This document shows positions 1-11,362 of a stretch of DNA of 39,066 bases, piece by piece. The stretch is from NCBI GenBank assembly GCA_015179045.1, contig WHUZ01000189.1:1-39066 (forward strand). The letters run 5' to 3'. Both the position numbers and the translations under genes were made by a program. Numbering within the stretch: position 1 is the stretch's first letter; every line of letters starts with the position of its first letter. The notes beneath the pieces were generated by a model, which was given only the letters and a program-made list of their open reading frames with translations, made no database searches and was not told where the DNA came from. This DNA comes from Kalaharituber pfeilii (taxonomy: Eukaryota; Ascomycota; Pezizomycetes; Pezizales; Pezizaceae).

Positions 1-233
1 CTGTTCCTCTCGTCACGCTTCATGCCTCATGCTTCATTTTTACTCTTCCGGTGCATGCCTGGCCAGCGGATTCGAATGAAGCAATATGATGTGTGTGATA
101 TAGCCCGGTTAAACAAGGCGCGGTACGCATCACGATTCAGCCAACAAAAATCGCATACGAAGGAACAGAATCCCACACCCTCGCTAAAGGTTCTCCAAAG
201 CCTAGTCCCACGTTCTCAACAAAGTTCTCCGTT

Positions 234-1365
234 CTACCCCCTCAATGCCCTCAATCGTTGCCCGAGACCATCTTCCTCTTGCTCTGTTGGCCCAAGTTTC
301 TGCTTCGACGGAGTGGCACTAGCAAGCTCCTGATGGAGTTCAACGCCAGCTTCGTCCGCTACCTGATTCAGTAGCCGGTCAACCTCCTCTTGCGGGGTCC
401 CTGTAGCAGTGACAGTGCTTGTGGCAGTCTCGTAGTATCCAGTCGCTACCTCCAGATCATCAAACTGTGACTCAAACCTATCCATCACTAGAGAAATCTA
501 TAGCAAGGCCCCATCAAGCATCGTCAGCTCATGTCTCGGCCTACCTCATAACCCCAGGGTCCAAAAGATGGGGGAGCTAGGGAGGGGAAGCTGGACTGGG
601 CAGCAAAATCAACATTGCGTGGCCGTTCTATTCTCCCATCGCCCTACACCAAACATCCCATCCCCTTGTATTGCCCAAGCTCGCCTCGCCACCACAACCC
701 AATGCTCTTTCAAGGTCCAACTGCTCCTGCATGGGAATTCTCCGGGTTGTACCAACCTTTTCCAAGTTCATCGTTTTCATAGCCGAATCCATGCCCCTCA
801 CGACATTAGCCATACTCCCAGTCACCTGCCTCATCGTCACTGCCGTCTGCACTCTACTTGCCACGGCATCTATCCTGGATGCGAGTCTCAGGAGATTAAG
901 TCTTTCATTTTGCTTTCTAATTGCGTTCCCTGCATACACCTTTGCGATGTCTGTGTTGCCCTGCTGTATGGCCTTCTTTACTTTTGCTTTTTCGGCAGTC
1001 TCGTCCTTGCCCGCTTTAACGGCTTGACGGTTGAGTTGTTTGGCAGTGAACTATTGGATAATCCAAAGCGATTGACAACAGAAAAAATTGTCGTTTGGCA
1101 TGCAGTCAGTTAACCGGTTTTTCCTAAGCCATATTTGTTTTACGGCTCCGTAGACCCCCCTGGACAAAGGAGGCTTGTCTCATTGTAGCTCCTCCTCTCG
1201 CCGAGGCCTCTCCGGAAAGAAGAAGGTGTGCGGGGAGGCTCGGCAGCGAGGGGGGGGGCAGGAGAGGGGGGAGATAGAACGGGCAAGAGGGGGGAGCAAG
1301 AAGGGAACGAGGTAAGAAGGCGAGCTAACCTTCAAGTTGAAAAGAGCCTGTTCCAGACCGGACAT
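234..1365 (-). CDS. DID2: ESCRT-III-associated protein Did2/CHMP1 (Vps46), 3 exons
   Basis: Seen: exons 1365-1330, 1050-757 and 497-234 join in frame, all at phase 0, to give 197 codons before TAG. The introns of 279 and 259 nt have GTTAGC and GTTGGT donors and end in AATAG and TATAG. The N-terminus starts [12 protein letters not shown]. The middle carries [18 protein letters not shown] and [19 protein letters not shown], the hallmark of CHMP1 proteins. The end, [10 protein letters not shown], is an MIT-interacting motif (MIM1). Length and layout match yeast Did2 (about 200 aa): basic helical hairpin, then acidic linker, then C-terminal MIM. Known of the family: Did2 binds ESCRT-III on endosomes and recruits the Vps4 ATPase and Ist1 for ESCRT disassembly and multivesicular body sorting. 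The ATG at 1365 is chosen because only this short first exon supplies the conserved start. The introns are long for a fungus, so unannotated 5' variants are possible. Confidence 0.95.
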
Positions 1366-1430
1366 GATCTCGGAATGTTTCGCTGGACCTAAACGTCTGG
1401 ATGATTGGACAACAAGCGATCGATAAGGGT

Positions 1431-1432
<2 letters not shown>

Positions 1433-1466
<34 letters not shown>
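1433..1466. repeat. 34-base T homopolymer upstream of DID2
   Basis: An uninterrupted run of 34 T on the plus strand, which is poly(dA) on the sense strand of the DID2 gene, 68-101 nt upstream of its ATG. It lies in the promoter or 5' UTR. Poly(dA:dT) tracts of this kind are known in fungi to exclude nucleosomes; a regulatory role here is inference. The exact length may vary between isolates or be affected by sequencing error. Confidence 0.8.
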
Positions 1467-2697
1467 CCTCGCCGTACAAGCAGCTAACACGCAGGCTGGA
1501 ATGTAGGGTGGGTAGTGGGGGGGTGTGAAGCAGGAGGGAGAAGGGCGATGACGAAGGGCGAGAGGGTGGGGGTGATGGAGAAAAAGACGCAAAAGAAGCG
1601 CAAATGGGGCAACAGGCAAAGGGCAAGATAGAACGGAGAACAGAGGCAGCAGGGGGGGTGGTTGGGCGTCGAGATCGTGGAAACAGATGAGTTGGTGGAC
1701 GTGCGAGATCGTGAAATCGGTGAAGTTGAGAGTTTAACGTTCGTGTAAAGCAGGGCAGGGACAGCGAGCTAGCATCCGACGTATCGCTGGTTGTGCATGG
1801 GGGGGGGAGCTTATGACGGCGGTGGGGCTCGCGGAGGCTGAAAGCCGAGTTAGCTGTCCTGCACTGAGCATGTTGTCGTGCCCAGACGATGATTTTATTT
1901 CTTGGCAGCACGCTGCAAACGAAACCAGCAGAGGCGGCGGCGGCAACTGGGCGGCAGCGGGGCTGGCATCGTGGCCTGTGGCGGTGCCGCAGCAGCGCGT
2001 CGTCACCAGGCAGCGCACGGCACCGTACCTACTGTACGAGGGCGAGGGCGCTGGCGCTGGCACTGGCACTGCGGCGACCGTATACGGCAGCCCCTCCGCC
2101 AGCGTGAAACAGCTGCCGCCGGCCGGCCGTCGCAGGCAGGCGCTGGCGCTGCCCGCTGCCCCTCTCAGGGCCGGCCTACAGCGCAGCCCAGAGCCCCCGC
2201 TGCCACTGGACTGGTCATCACCATCACCCGCCATCATCTCATTAGTACCTACCCCACGAGCGCGCGCACATGCGCACGTCATGCCAATTGCAGTGCCTAG
2301 AATACCGTAGGTACTTCACCCACTTGCTGCCCACTTGCTGCCCACATGCTGCGGCGTGCGTGTACTTATCATGGCGGGCTCTCACGCCGTTATCACGGCT
2401 CTCGTATGTAGCTGTTTGACCGCCCCCCCTCCCCTCCCCCCACCACCCCCCACCGGGCACACCTGCCAGCACCAGCCTCGGCCTACCGTCGCTCCCCCAT
2501 AGCAAGCTCGTCCCATGCAGCAGCTTTCGAGCTGGAGGAAGAACTTGACCTACTGTGCCCGTATAGCCCATCTCCGTCCGAGCATGTACGAGTTTCGCTC
2601 CTCAACCCCTTCAATCCTCCGTTGTCATCGTCTCACTTGCTGCTCAATGGCGAGCACATTCTCCGTGCCATGTGTTATGTGGCCGCACGTCCGTTCT

Positions 2698-2760
2698 TCC
2701 TTCCCCCTCCCCCCTCCCCCTCCCCCCTCCCCCCTCCCCCCTCCGTCCCCCCCCTCCTCC
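2698..2760. repeat. C-rich polypyrimidine tract (CCCCCT-type repeats)
   Basis: About 60 bases made almost only of runs of 4-8 C separated by single T, a diverged CCCCCT array. A similar array starts at about 3347 with a run of roughly 18 C, continuing as CCCCCT units to about 3385. On the minus strand both are strings of G tracts with one-base spacers and could form G-quadruplexes. No coding role is evident. Confidence 0.7.
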
Positions 2761-4642
2761 GCTGCAACTCACGTTGTGTAGTGACTGCACTGCGTTGCAG
2801 CCAGCACAACCCCTCCCCCTCTCGCTCCCGTCTGGCCGTTGAGTGTTCCATTGCCTCGTCTCACCACGCAGTGCTCCCAGATATCGGCGCTATCTATCTC
2901 AATCTTAGCTGTTGACAGTGTGATATGACGATTGTGCCCGACAATATCTCCGTACTGATATCCCAATCAACCCCAGCGCTGGATTTCCACTCCACCGCCC
3001 TCTCCCCGCTCACTCCACGCCTTCTCCCACCCTCCCTCCATCTTCCCCCCCCCCCGGTCCCTAACACTACTTCGTTTGCAACTGACTCTTTTCTCGTTCC
3101 TCGCACCAATTCCTGCTCCCGTCCTGTAACACGCTGGTCTGGGCCGCAACCGACCTACCTCCCTTCCCCCTCCCCCACTTCTTTCCCAATCCCTGTCACC
3201 GAGGGCATCACACTTTCTAATTCCACCAGAACCCGATAACACCTCTTCCAATTCTTGGTACAATAGCAATGACGAACGTAGTCAGTCATAGGAGATACGT
3301 TCTGCTCCTGCGTGGCCTGCATCGCGTTGCATCGAGCTGCATATCCTCCCCCCCCCCCCCCCCCTCCCCCTCCCCCTCCCCTCCCAGAGCCATCCCCATC
3401 ATCGTTTTCGCTCTGTTTCCCCTCGCCAGGCTTCCTGTCGGCACCGCCAACGCTGGCCAGCTGGCCTTTCCAACAAGGTATAGGCAGGGTTCGAACAACA
3501 GAAACCGTATCAGCCGAAACGCCCCTCCTGTCGATAGCTGCCACCGCCATCAGAGGCCACCGTTCTTTCAATGAGGCAACCACTTAGGAACCGATATTGA
3601 TGCCCCTATTCTTCTAGTCGTATGATCTTAAAACGGAAGAAATGAAAAAGATGAAAGAAAAAAAAAAGAAAAAAAAAAAAAAAAGAAATCTTTCTAGTAT
3701 AAAAATCTTATGTAAACAATATACATCACAATTTTATTTCCATCAAGTACTACTTGTACATGTATTGGAAGAATAGATTATTGGTCTAGAGTATATAAAT
3801 TCCCCTATTGCGTATAGCCCGTGGCAGCTGGTCACTTTCCGAAACATACGTATTCACATCCGTGAATATATTATATTGCAACTTAATGACCCAATGACGA
3901 CAGCTGTCCGAGACAACTACCCATACTAATTGGAATTCATCAATCATAATTGACGGAGCATTCTCGCTTCCCGGTACCGTTCTTTGAGTAGTCTGGTCTA
4001 GTCACCTCTAGCCTCGAGCCTGACGGCGGGTGCTATATTACTTTGCACGCACAGCTTACAGATCACAGGTAATTTACAGCAAGATACAGTAGGTAAAAGC
4101 AAACATTGGACATTAGCTGGAAAGGAAAAAGCAACACAAGCATGAGCGAGCTGAAAAAGAAACGTGACACCCAAGCATGGAAGGCGCGATAGATAATTAA
4201 AAAAAAGAAAGCATACAAGTTAAGTTCAGGTAATTTACGTACGGAAGGAGTGAAGGAAGGAAAAAGAAATAAGAAAGCTGATACCACTTAAGCTGCTACA
4301 TGGTAGAGCTAAGAAACCGTTTGTCGGCCTGAACTGTGCAGGACCGCATGCCACACTCCGTATGATCAAACTCGGCAGATACATGGCATTGCCTTTCAGG
4401 TATCACGAACCACGCACATCCACAAGGCCGCCTGGGGCTAGCTGTGAGCTGAAGACGCCTTAGCCCCTGGATAAGCAGTACAGAGTAAACTGTGTTACAT
4501 TGATCGACACTGGAGTTGAAACGGAGAGCCAGCGACGAAGACGCCGGAGAAGAGCAGCGCCGAGTAGATCCAGAGTACAGTGGGCTTCGAGTCGAGCCAG
4601 AAAGCCGACTACATGTCACAAAGCAGTAGGTTGAGGGGAGTC

Positions 4643-4673
4643 GGGGGGGGGGGGGTGGGGGTGGGGGTGGGGG
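4643..4673 (+). repeat. Poly-G tract followed by GGGGGT repeats
   Basis: Thirteen G, then three GGGGG blocks each preceded by a single T. This fits a G-quadruplex motif on the plus strand. A second uninterrupted run of 18 G lies at 4743-4760. Both are in the intergenic region between DID2 and the homeobox gene. Confidence 0.75.
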
Positions 4674-4937
4674 TCGGGAGCAAATGCTCTGCAACTATTG
4701 GTAGTAGGGCCGCGAACGCCGTCAGAGCCACTGGGCGGCGTTGGGGGGGGGGGGGGGGGGCGGAGGCGGTCGCACGAAGGCATTACAGAGGCAGATCTTC
4801 GAGGCTTGCAGGACACGCAAATGCTGCAGCAGCTGCAGCAGCAGCAGCTGGGGCGGCGCGGAGGGGCGATAGAGCACTGGGATTACTCTTACTCCATTGC
4901 TGCAAAGCGTTGGGGCCGGCCATGCCCAGCGTGCCCA

Positions 4938-4990
4938 CCACCAGCACCAGCACCAGCACCAGCACCAGCACCAGCACCAGCACCAGCACC
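4938..4990. repeat. Hexanucleotide microsatellite (ACCAGC)n
   Basis: About nine tandem copies of ACCAGC, almost perfect, followed to about 5090 by a degenerate CCGCCCACC-type GC-rich repeat. It reads as dipeptide repeats in every frame on both strands, which explains the apparent open frames here. No evidence that it is translated. Confidence 0.85.
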
Positions 4991-6890
4991 GCCCGCTGTA
5001 CCGCCGGCCTCGCTATGCTCGCTGCTCACCGCCCACCGCACCGCCCACCGCCCGCCGCCCGCCGCCCACCGCCCAGCCCCACCCCGCCCAGGTGCCCGCG
5101 GGCATTTGCCCACGCTGAGCAGAGCGGCGGTATGAGACTAGGTATGAGCTACTTTCACCTGCGGGCAACTGCCATGACTGCGAACAAGCACCCACGCTAA
5201 CCTCCTGCGGCGGCATGGCTTCCTCTGGGCAAAGGAAATCCCATCGCGATCGCGATCGCTCCTCTCACTCTGGCGCTAGCAGCCTGCTCTTGCTCACCGC
5301 TGCTGCTGATGCTGACCTGCTGCGCTGCCTGTGCTCATGCCGCCCAGGCTGTCGCTGCCGTCTCTGCTGCCAACAGCTGGACCAGAGCAGCAAAGCAAGC
5401 GGGAGGGAGGGAGGGAGGGCAGGCGTGAACGAGAACGAGCAGCAATCTCCTCCCATGCACCGTCACATCACATGTATAATGCTCGCCACTATGTATGGGG
5501 CAATGCTAAACTCCAGTTCAACGTATGTACCGTACTTACTTATGTACCCGCCTTCGTGCAGAATTCTTTGCGTCCTGCATTGGATTTCCCAAGCTTGCTC
5601 ATGCGCTTTCCGGAGTTATGGAAACCCCACCTGTACCATCAACATCCAAAGAAGGTAGGTAGTGCTCCAGCTTGAGTTTGCTCAAACTTCTATTCTACAC
5701 ATGTAAGGATGTTCACAAGGTAAACCGTACTCATTTCATCCAAAATGCCGCATTTCATTCAATCCCCACCGTCTATCCTGCCCATGGTATGTATGCCTTC
5801 CAATATTCCAAGAAAAAAAAGAAAAGAAAAAAAAAAAGCCCATAAAGAAAGGGGGGGAAAAAAGGAATAAAAGAAAAAAAAAAAAAAAAAGAAAGAAAGA
5901 AAAAGAGAAAGGAAAAAGAGTAAAAGAAACCTGTAAGCCTGCCTACCAATACAATTTGGAAGAGGGAGTCTGTAAAAACAACCATCAAGAACGAAAAGAT
6001 TGAAGAACTGGACGCCACTGGGACAGTATAGGAAAGAATGTAGAATGGTGCGTGAGAAGTGAACAAGCACAATACCATGCAAAACCTGCCGAAGCAGAGT
6101 GCGAATAAAATGAGGAAAAATATGGGAAAAAAGAAGTTTTGAACAATAGAAAAGAAATGATGATGCCAACAGACGTCGTAAAAGGACGTCGATACCATCC
6201 AGAACCAATGGCCAATCACGCAATAAGAATTCTCTGACCAATCATTGACCTTTCCATTCCAACCTAAATCCCTATGCCCAAATCTCTTGTACATCGAGTA
6301 TATGCGAAGAATAGCTGCGCAGCCTCCTACAGGAAGAGGTGCAGATAACTCACATCTTGCTTGCATTTAAAGCCGAAGTGTGCCAACAAGAAGCCCCCCA
6401 CACACAGTTCTTTTTGCAACAAATCATCATCCATCAAAATTGAAAGCTCCCATGTAGCCGTACAGCCGAAGACCATGCTTCACGTAAGAGTAAATGCGCA
6501 CCACTGTAAAAACGAAAGTAAGACAAACATAAAACTGACCAAAAGCAAAAAGAAAAGGAAAGGAAAAAGTAAAAGAAAAGGGTCCAACCCTTACAGGTTG
6601 GACATGTTTACCATGACCAATTCTGCATGGTGAAAATGAGAACCAAGAACTATGCGCCCCATAGTTGACCAAACCACAGAAAGGAAAGGAGAGGGAAAAA
6701 AAGAAAAAAAAAAAATTTGAGGAACATCCTCCTTCTACGAAGCCAGCTCTGAAATATGTCATGACATGTGCGCTCCAGAAAGCGTCAGAGGGCACCCGTA
6801 ACTCATTCAAGTATGACGGTAATTCGTATAATTGAGAGCACAGTGCAATGAAAGTTATCTTCGGGTGCATGCGTAGTAAGCCGTATCGCA

Positions 6891-8667
6891 CTATCCCCGA
6901 GCAGCTTGTGGAAAGTTGGGTGGGTGTGAGGATGATCTTTTTCGTTGATGTCCAATATCTCTACCTGATAGTCGCTCTCTGTTCTCTTCCTCCTGTGCAG
7001 GGTTGGGTACAGGAGCTACACTCCCTACTGACCCATTGGACGGTCTTGTCAAGTACGATGAGCTGAAGCTAGTCGCATCCGGCGGCGCGCTCAATTGGGG
7101 GATCTGAAATTCCGTGCTATGTGAGATTGCGCCATTGGAGAAATTTGACAGTGTCGCAGAATGCGGTGTCATCGGCCCCTGGGGGTATTTGTTATACTCA
7201 CCCATTCCTAATTGAGATGGGAATGGAGGAGGGCGAAGTGGTGCCGAAGCTGGCGAAGGAGACGGATAAGGTTGGGCATATGTGCCTACTATAATTCAGT
7301 ATACACTATGAATGAGGATCCGATGGAAAAACCTACTAGGCTGACTCTGACCTTGACCGAAAGGGCTTTGACTCCCTTCTGGGGGTACACTGCGAGGAGG
7401 CTCCACAAAGGTTTGCATACCATATCCCGGACTGAGTTGATATTCTCCATTGTCCAATGTGCTACTGGAGTAAGACTGCGTCGGACGAACAGGCGCGCTT
7501 TGTGGCTCAGATACAGATCTGGGTACATCATGTAGTTGCAGACGCGGAACATTTGGGTGACGAAAATCGGGTCTGGAGAAAGGGTTCCCTCTTTGCTGTG
7601 GATGGCTCAAAGGTGAAGTGACATATGGTAGATAGCCTGTCCGTTCACTGCTTACAGACACCGGGGACAATAGATCGCCATTCGAGGTAGGAGTAGAAAA
7701 TGAAAGAGAAGCAAAGGCATTGTTGGTAGGTGAGACACCTACTTCATCGTCCATTGGGCGGCGTCTTCCAAGAGGATCTGGGCGAAACCCAAGGCTAGAT
7801 GTTGGAGAATAATCGGTTGGAGAAGTAAGAGGAGTACCCATCATGCGATTGCCATATGTATGTAGCGTTTCCAGAATGGGGAATTCTTCAGGCAATGCCC
7901 TTGATTTCATCATTCGTTCTCTATCGTCACTGCTCATGCGCTTCAATTTGGCCCTCCTGGAATACAAACTGTCAGTGTTGCTTTCGAACTCGCTCAGAGC
8001 GGACCGGCAAACCTACCTGTTCTGGAACCAGACTTGGACCTGCCTCGGGGTCAAACCTGGAATTTCTCTAGCCAGACGCTCTCTATGTGCTGCATCAGGA
8101 TGAGCTTGGCGTGCAAACTCGCTCATCAGAAACCGTGTCTCGTTATGGGTGAGCCTATACACATGGTTAGCATATTTATCAAAATCAAGGTATGAAGTTT
8201 GGTGAAGACACTTGCCTGTGCCGTTTATTTTTCCTTTTCTCTTGCCGCCTTTCTCCAATTGACAACCGGTGTTCGCCTGAGGTTGAAACACCTACGGACA
8301 TATCACTGTCTCGTCTTGCCACTGAATTGTGTGACGATGGGTGCGAATTCGGACTCCCTGTTAAAGAGCCAGAAGTGTGAGAATGTGGCGATCGGTTGGG
8401 ACTCTGGCCCTCGTGGCCAGCGGAAGCGGGCCACTCACGATAATCCTCCGGGTCTGAACCAACACTTGGGCTGTATCGCTCATAGTTCCCTTGAGGATGA
8501 TGCGCATGAGAATGAGGATGATACTGTTGCTGATGGTGTTGCTGCAGATGATGCGGATGATGAGGATCTTGATGGTGTTGTGGAATAGCAGGTGGAAGCT
8601 CTCGCCCCAGCTGCGGCTCTCGCCATGACATTGGAGCTGAAGAAGGGTCGCTCACGAACCCTGACAT
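6891..8667 (-). CDS. Homeobox transcription factor, fungal HbxA/RfeB-like, 4 exons
   Basis: Seen: exons 8667-8216, 8154-8017, 7956-7337 and 7285-6891 join in frame to 534 aa, ending in TAG. The homeodomain covers about residues 145-204: basic arm KRKNKRHR, then HNETRFLMSEFARQAHP, helix 3 with QVWFQNRRAKLKR, holding the invariant W-F-N-R. Residues about 29-58 are His/Gln/Pro rich; the C-terminal half is Ser/Pro rich and looks disordered. The alanine in FARQAHPDAAHRERL and the RERMMKSRALP segment after helix 3 are typical of a conserved ascomycete homeobox family; members known in Aspergillus affect conidiation and development, so a nuclear DNA-binding regulator is expected. Start: the frame is open upstream to about 8820 but the first in-frame ATG is at 8667, with A at -3. 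Intron 1 uses a GC donor. A longer N-terminus through an upstream exon is not excluded. Confidence 0.92.
8155..8215 (-). other. GC-AG intron within the homeodomain
   Basis: This 61-nt intron 1 of the homeobox gene begins with GCAAGT after an exon ending in CAG and ends in TATAG, with a perfect branch sequence GCTAAC about 12 nt before the acceptor. It splits the Arg codon (AG/G) of the basic arm. Using the nearby GTGTCT instead would break the homeodomain frame, so the GC donor is the best reading. The next intron (8016-7957, 60 nt) splits another Arg codon in WFQNR-R. Confidence 0.85.
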
Positions 8668-8956
8668 GTTCTTCAAGGCTATAAGTTTGAGAGTCGATGT
8701 TTCTTCCCAAGTCCCTAGCCCTCGACCGTGCGGAAAATGAGGATGACCAAGTAATGAAGACACTGCCGTTGTGAAGATAGTCAGGATATAAATGACTGTG
8801 GTGGTGTGGCTAGTAAATATTTATGAAAAGCCCGAGCGTTAATTCGGTCAGGATTGGTGTGACAAGATTGGAGACTACGTTGACCTGGGGGAGGAGGGGG
8901 TAGATGTAGTTATTGCAGCGGCGGCAGCAGTAGTATTGTGGTTGTTGTGGTGAGGA

Positions 8957-8983
8957 GGGGGGAGGGGGGAGGGGGGAGGGGGG
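8957..8983 (+). repeat. Four GGGGGG tracts with one-base A spacers (G-quadruplex motif)
   Basis: Four blocks of exactly six G (8957-8962, 8964-8969, 8971-8976, 8978-8983) each separated by one A. Short loops and long G tracts are the features known to give very stable quadruplexes. It lies 290-316 nt upstream of the homeobox ATG, on the template strand for that gene, so the sense strand and any 5' UTR RNA would carry the C-rich complement. Confidence 0.85.
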
Positions 8984-11313
8984 AAATATGATAAGGAACA
9001 GAGCTTGGGTGTCCGCTGCGCTCTAAGTGATGCAGCACTATAATTTGGAAGTCCCTCGAGCAGTCGTGAATCGCAGTTCCGGACACTGTTAATTTTGTTG
9101 TCCTTGATAGCTCGTGAGTTAATGTATTATTCGTAAAACAGGGCCTTGGTGTTTTGTAGCTTCTCGTCGCTCTTTATAAGTCCAGTAATATTTTTATTTT
9201 GTTTGATTCTACTGCTCAGAGTCCAGCAAGAACTCTTTCTACCCAGTCAAGCGTACCCAACGTAGATTCTATAAGCATGAGCAATGAATGCTAAGGTGGA
9301 GAAATAAGTATGCGAAACGTTGACACCCACGGGGAGAAAATCTCCAGGGGATATGTGCCTGACGTAATCCAAATCCGGATAATCGTGGGTTGGGCTTCTG
9401 ATTTTCGGACTGTGTCGAACAGGAAAAGACAGTAGGGACTGCTAAAGAAAAGAGCGCAGGTTTAACTATAGATAGGCTTGATGCCGTATGGCCAGAGGGA
9501 TGCGGATGAAAGAATTGAGATCGGCAAATCGTGCTTGACTTGGCCCTTGTCCCCGCCGGCAGCTGCAAGGACACAACGTATGAGGAAGTTTTAGGAAGCC
9601 TTAGGGCTCTTAGGCGGGTAATCGTGGGATCGTAAGATAGCTGGAAAATAATGTCCACGAAAAAGAAAAAAGAAAGAAAAAAAGAGAAAAGAAAGGGAGG
9701 TGCGGCAGTGCGATTTGCCCAAGTAAAAGAACGATTGTGGCTGGCCGGCCGAAAAGCTTTTGATGTACTGACTGTATGCTTCTCAACCTAGCAAGTTGAA
9801 AGAGTGATATGCTAAGTGTAAGGTGCGAAATCTGAGTCAAATCTGACGAATACTGAGCCCCAGTCAATAAGCTGTTGAGAACTGGGCGGAGGAAAGAGAG
9901 TGGCAGATGCAGATCTATATCTCAAAATATTTTTTTCTTCAAATGCAAAAGAAGGAACGACCAGCGGAAAGCTTTAAACTCCTCACTGATCCAGTAGTCT
10001 CTAACCCGGTGAAATCTTTAGATATAAAGGATTGACTGAACGAATTGAGCAGAAGCCGTGAAGGAATCCAAAACAACTGCGGGTGTCGGTGGTATATATT
10101 CGAGCGAATGTACCATTGCCTACCAACGCTAACACATTCCCTCAATTGCCCACGAGGATTACGTTTTGCGGTAGGCGAGAACAGACAATGTCACAAACCC
10201 AACGGTTGGGGTATTCACTTCAAGATCTAAAGCGCCTTTGTCTTAGAATGATGGGCACGGCTCCGAAGTGTGTGGCCTTTGCATTAATGTCGCCTGGTCC
10301 GTTTGAGCAAGGTGGGGGTCCAAGGGACAACAAGCCAGAACGGATTGTCGTATGTCCAGTGCCCGTTGTGTAAGTTGAAGGGGTAGTTTTCCAAGATGGG
10401 ATAAGTGGACTAAGTGAGATGAGACGAGCGTTTGAGTTACTGAACGACAGAACAAGTGTAGGAAGGGCAAGGGCCGTCCTGAACAACAAATACACGATAG
10501 GCTCAGCAATTAAGGATGCCAGATTGTTCGTGCAGTACTGAAGCAGAACGGGAATGGAAAACCTGAGACCATCATCTGCGTATTAAGACAGGTACCTATG
10601 ATACTGATGAGAATCGATACCAACGGTATCTGACAGTGTACCAACGCACATTACATCCCTTTAAGATTGAGGTAAACTGCCTCATTGTTTGTTTGTTTGT
10701 TTTGTATTTTTTTTTCTTTCCTCGATTGATACTCAGACGGTTAAACGAAAGTCCCAATAACGAGGGAGAAAGTAAGATGTGGGTGATTTGGAATTTGGGC
10801 AAAGTATACGGGGCATGTGTTTCATGTTGAGTATTGCCGAACCTCGCAACTTGGCCAGGAGCATGCGGTGCGTGCGTTCCTTTCCCATTATTTTCGAGGA
10901 TGTTCCTGTGGCATGCATGGGGCGCAACTCAGGTTCGTAGCCTGGCTAAGTCAGTATAGTTAGCTGTTGTCAGCAGTTGACGGGGGTGGATGGGAAATGG
11001 GCTCAGAATGCAGATGGCAGGTACGAAGTGTGACGCTGGCCTTGACATGCCAAGAAAAGATTACTGGCGATAAACGCGGATGCAAAGCGTGTTTGTTTGT
11101 TTTGCTTTTTCGGCTCTTATCCATGGCAGTAACCACTATCCCTTGCCCTTCCCTTATCCGCCCAGCTGCAACCCCTACTTAAAAACTTGCACCCCCCACC
11201 TCCCACCATCTGCTTCAGGCGAATCATTTGGTCGCGAGGAGGTGTACCTAGCGCAGAGGAAGGTCATGGTCAAACGGTTTGCTCTCCTTGGGCATCAAAG
11301 TCGGCATCTCTCC

Positions 11314-11362
11314 AAAAAAAAAAAAAAAAAAAAAAATTATAATAATAATAATAATAATAAAA
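11314..11362. repeat. Poly-A run followed by AAT trinucleotide repeat
   Basis: About 23 A followed by about eight AAT/ATA units. An A-rich tail next to a microsatellite can mark an old retroposed insertion, but no insertion body or target duplication was recognised here. Confidence 0.7.

Larger units (their letters stand above)
1467..6890. other. Gene-poor intergenic region rich in low-complexity sequence
   Basis: Between the DID2 promoter and the stop codon of the homeobox gene I find no open frame with a recognisable domain or a coherent exon chain. Long frames at 1734-2310 and 4580-5200 are products of GC-rich, stop-poor low-complexity DNA and are open in several frames on both strands at once. 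The stretch holds C-rich runs near 2425-2450, 2700-2755 and 3347-3385, poly-G tracts near 4643-4760, a hexanucleotide repeat at 4938-4990, GGGA repeats at 5401-5419 and A-rich runs at 3650-3690 and 5811-5910. It should contain the 3' end of the homeobox transcript. Confidence 0.5.

Noticed and set aside
568..1113. Plus-strand frame of 181 codons
   Set aside because: It is antisense to exon 2 and the second intron of DID2, whose protein matches are clear. The plus-strand product has no recognisable content.
1734..2310. Long overlapping frames on both strands
   Set aside because: GC-rich sequence with few stops is open in several frames on both strands at once. Repetitive Ala/Arg/Gly/Pro products and no domain.
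3480..3520. GGTTCGAAC string resembling a tRNA box B
   Set aside because: The flanking bases cannot pair as a T stem and no cloverleaf is found.
4580..5200. Frame of 206 codons and its five overlapping partners
   Set aside because: Driven by poly-G and the ACCAGC repeat, which cannot produce stops in any frame. No unique protein sequence.
4063..6241. Hydrophobic Phe/Leu-rich frames on the minus strand (4063-4287 and 5759-6241) suggesting membrane proteins
   Set aside because: They come from A-rich plus-strand runs read as TTT/TTC on the minus strand. Overlapping frames are equally open and no start context or splice sites support them.
8668..8763. Longer N-terminus of the homeobox protein starting at 8763
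   Set aside because: The codon at 8763 is GTG, not ATG, and GTG is not a normal start in fungal nuclear genes. The first in-frame ATG is 8667.
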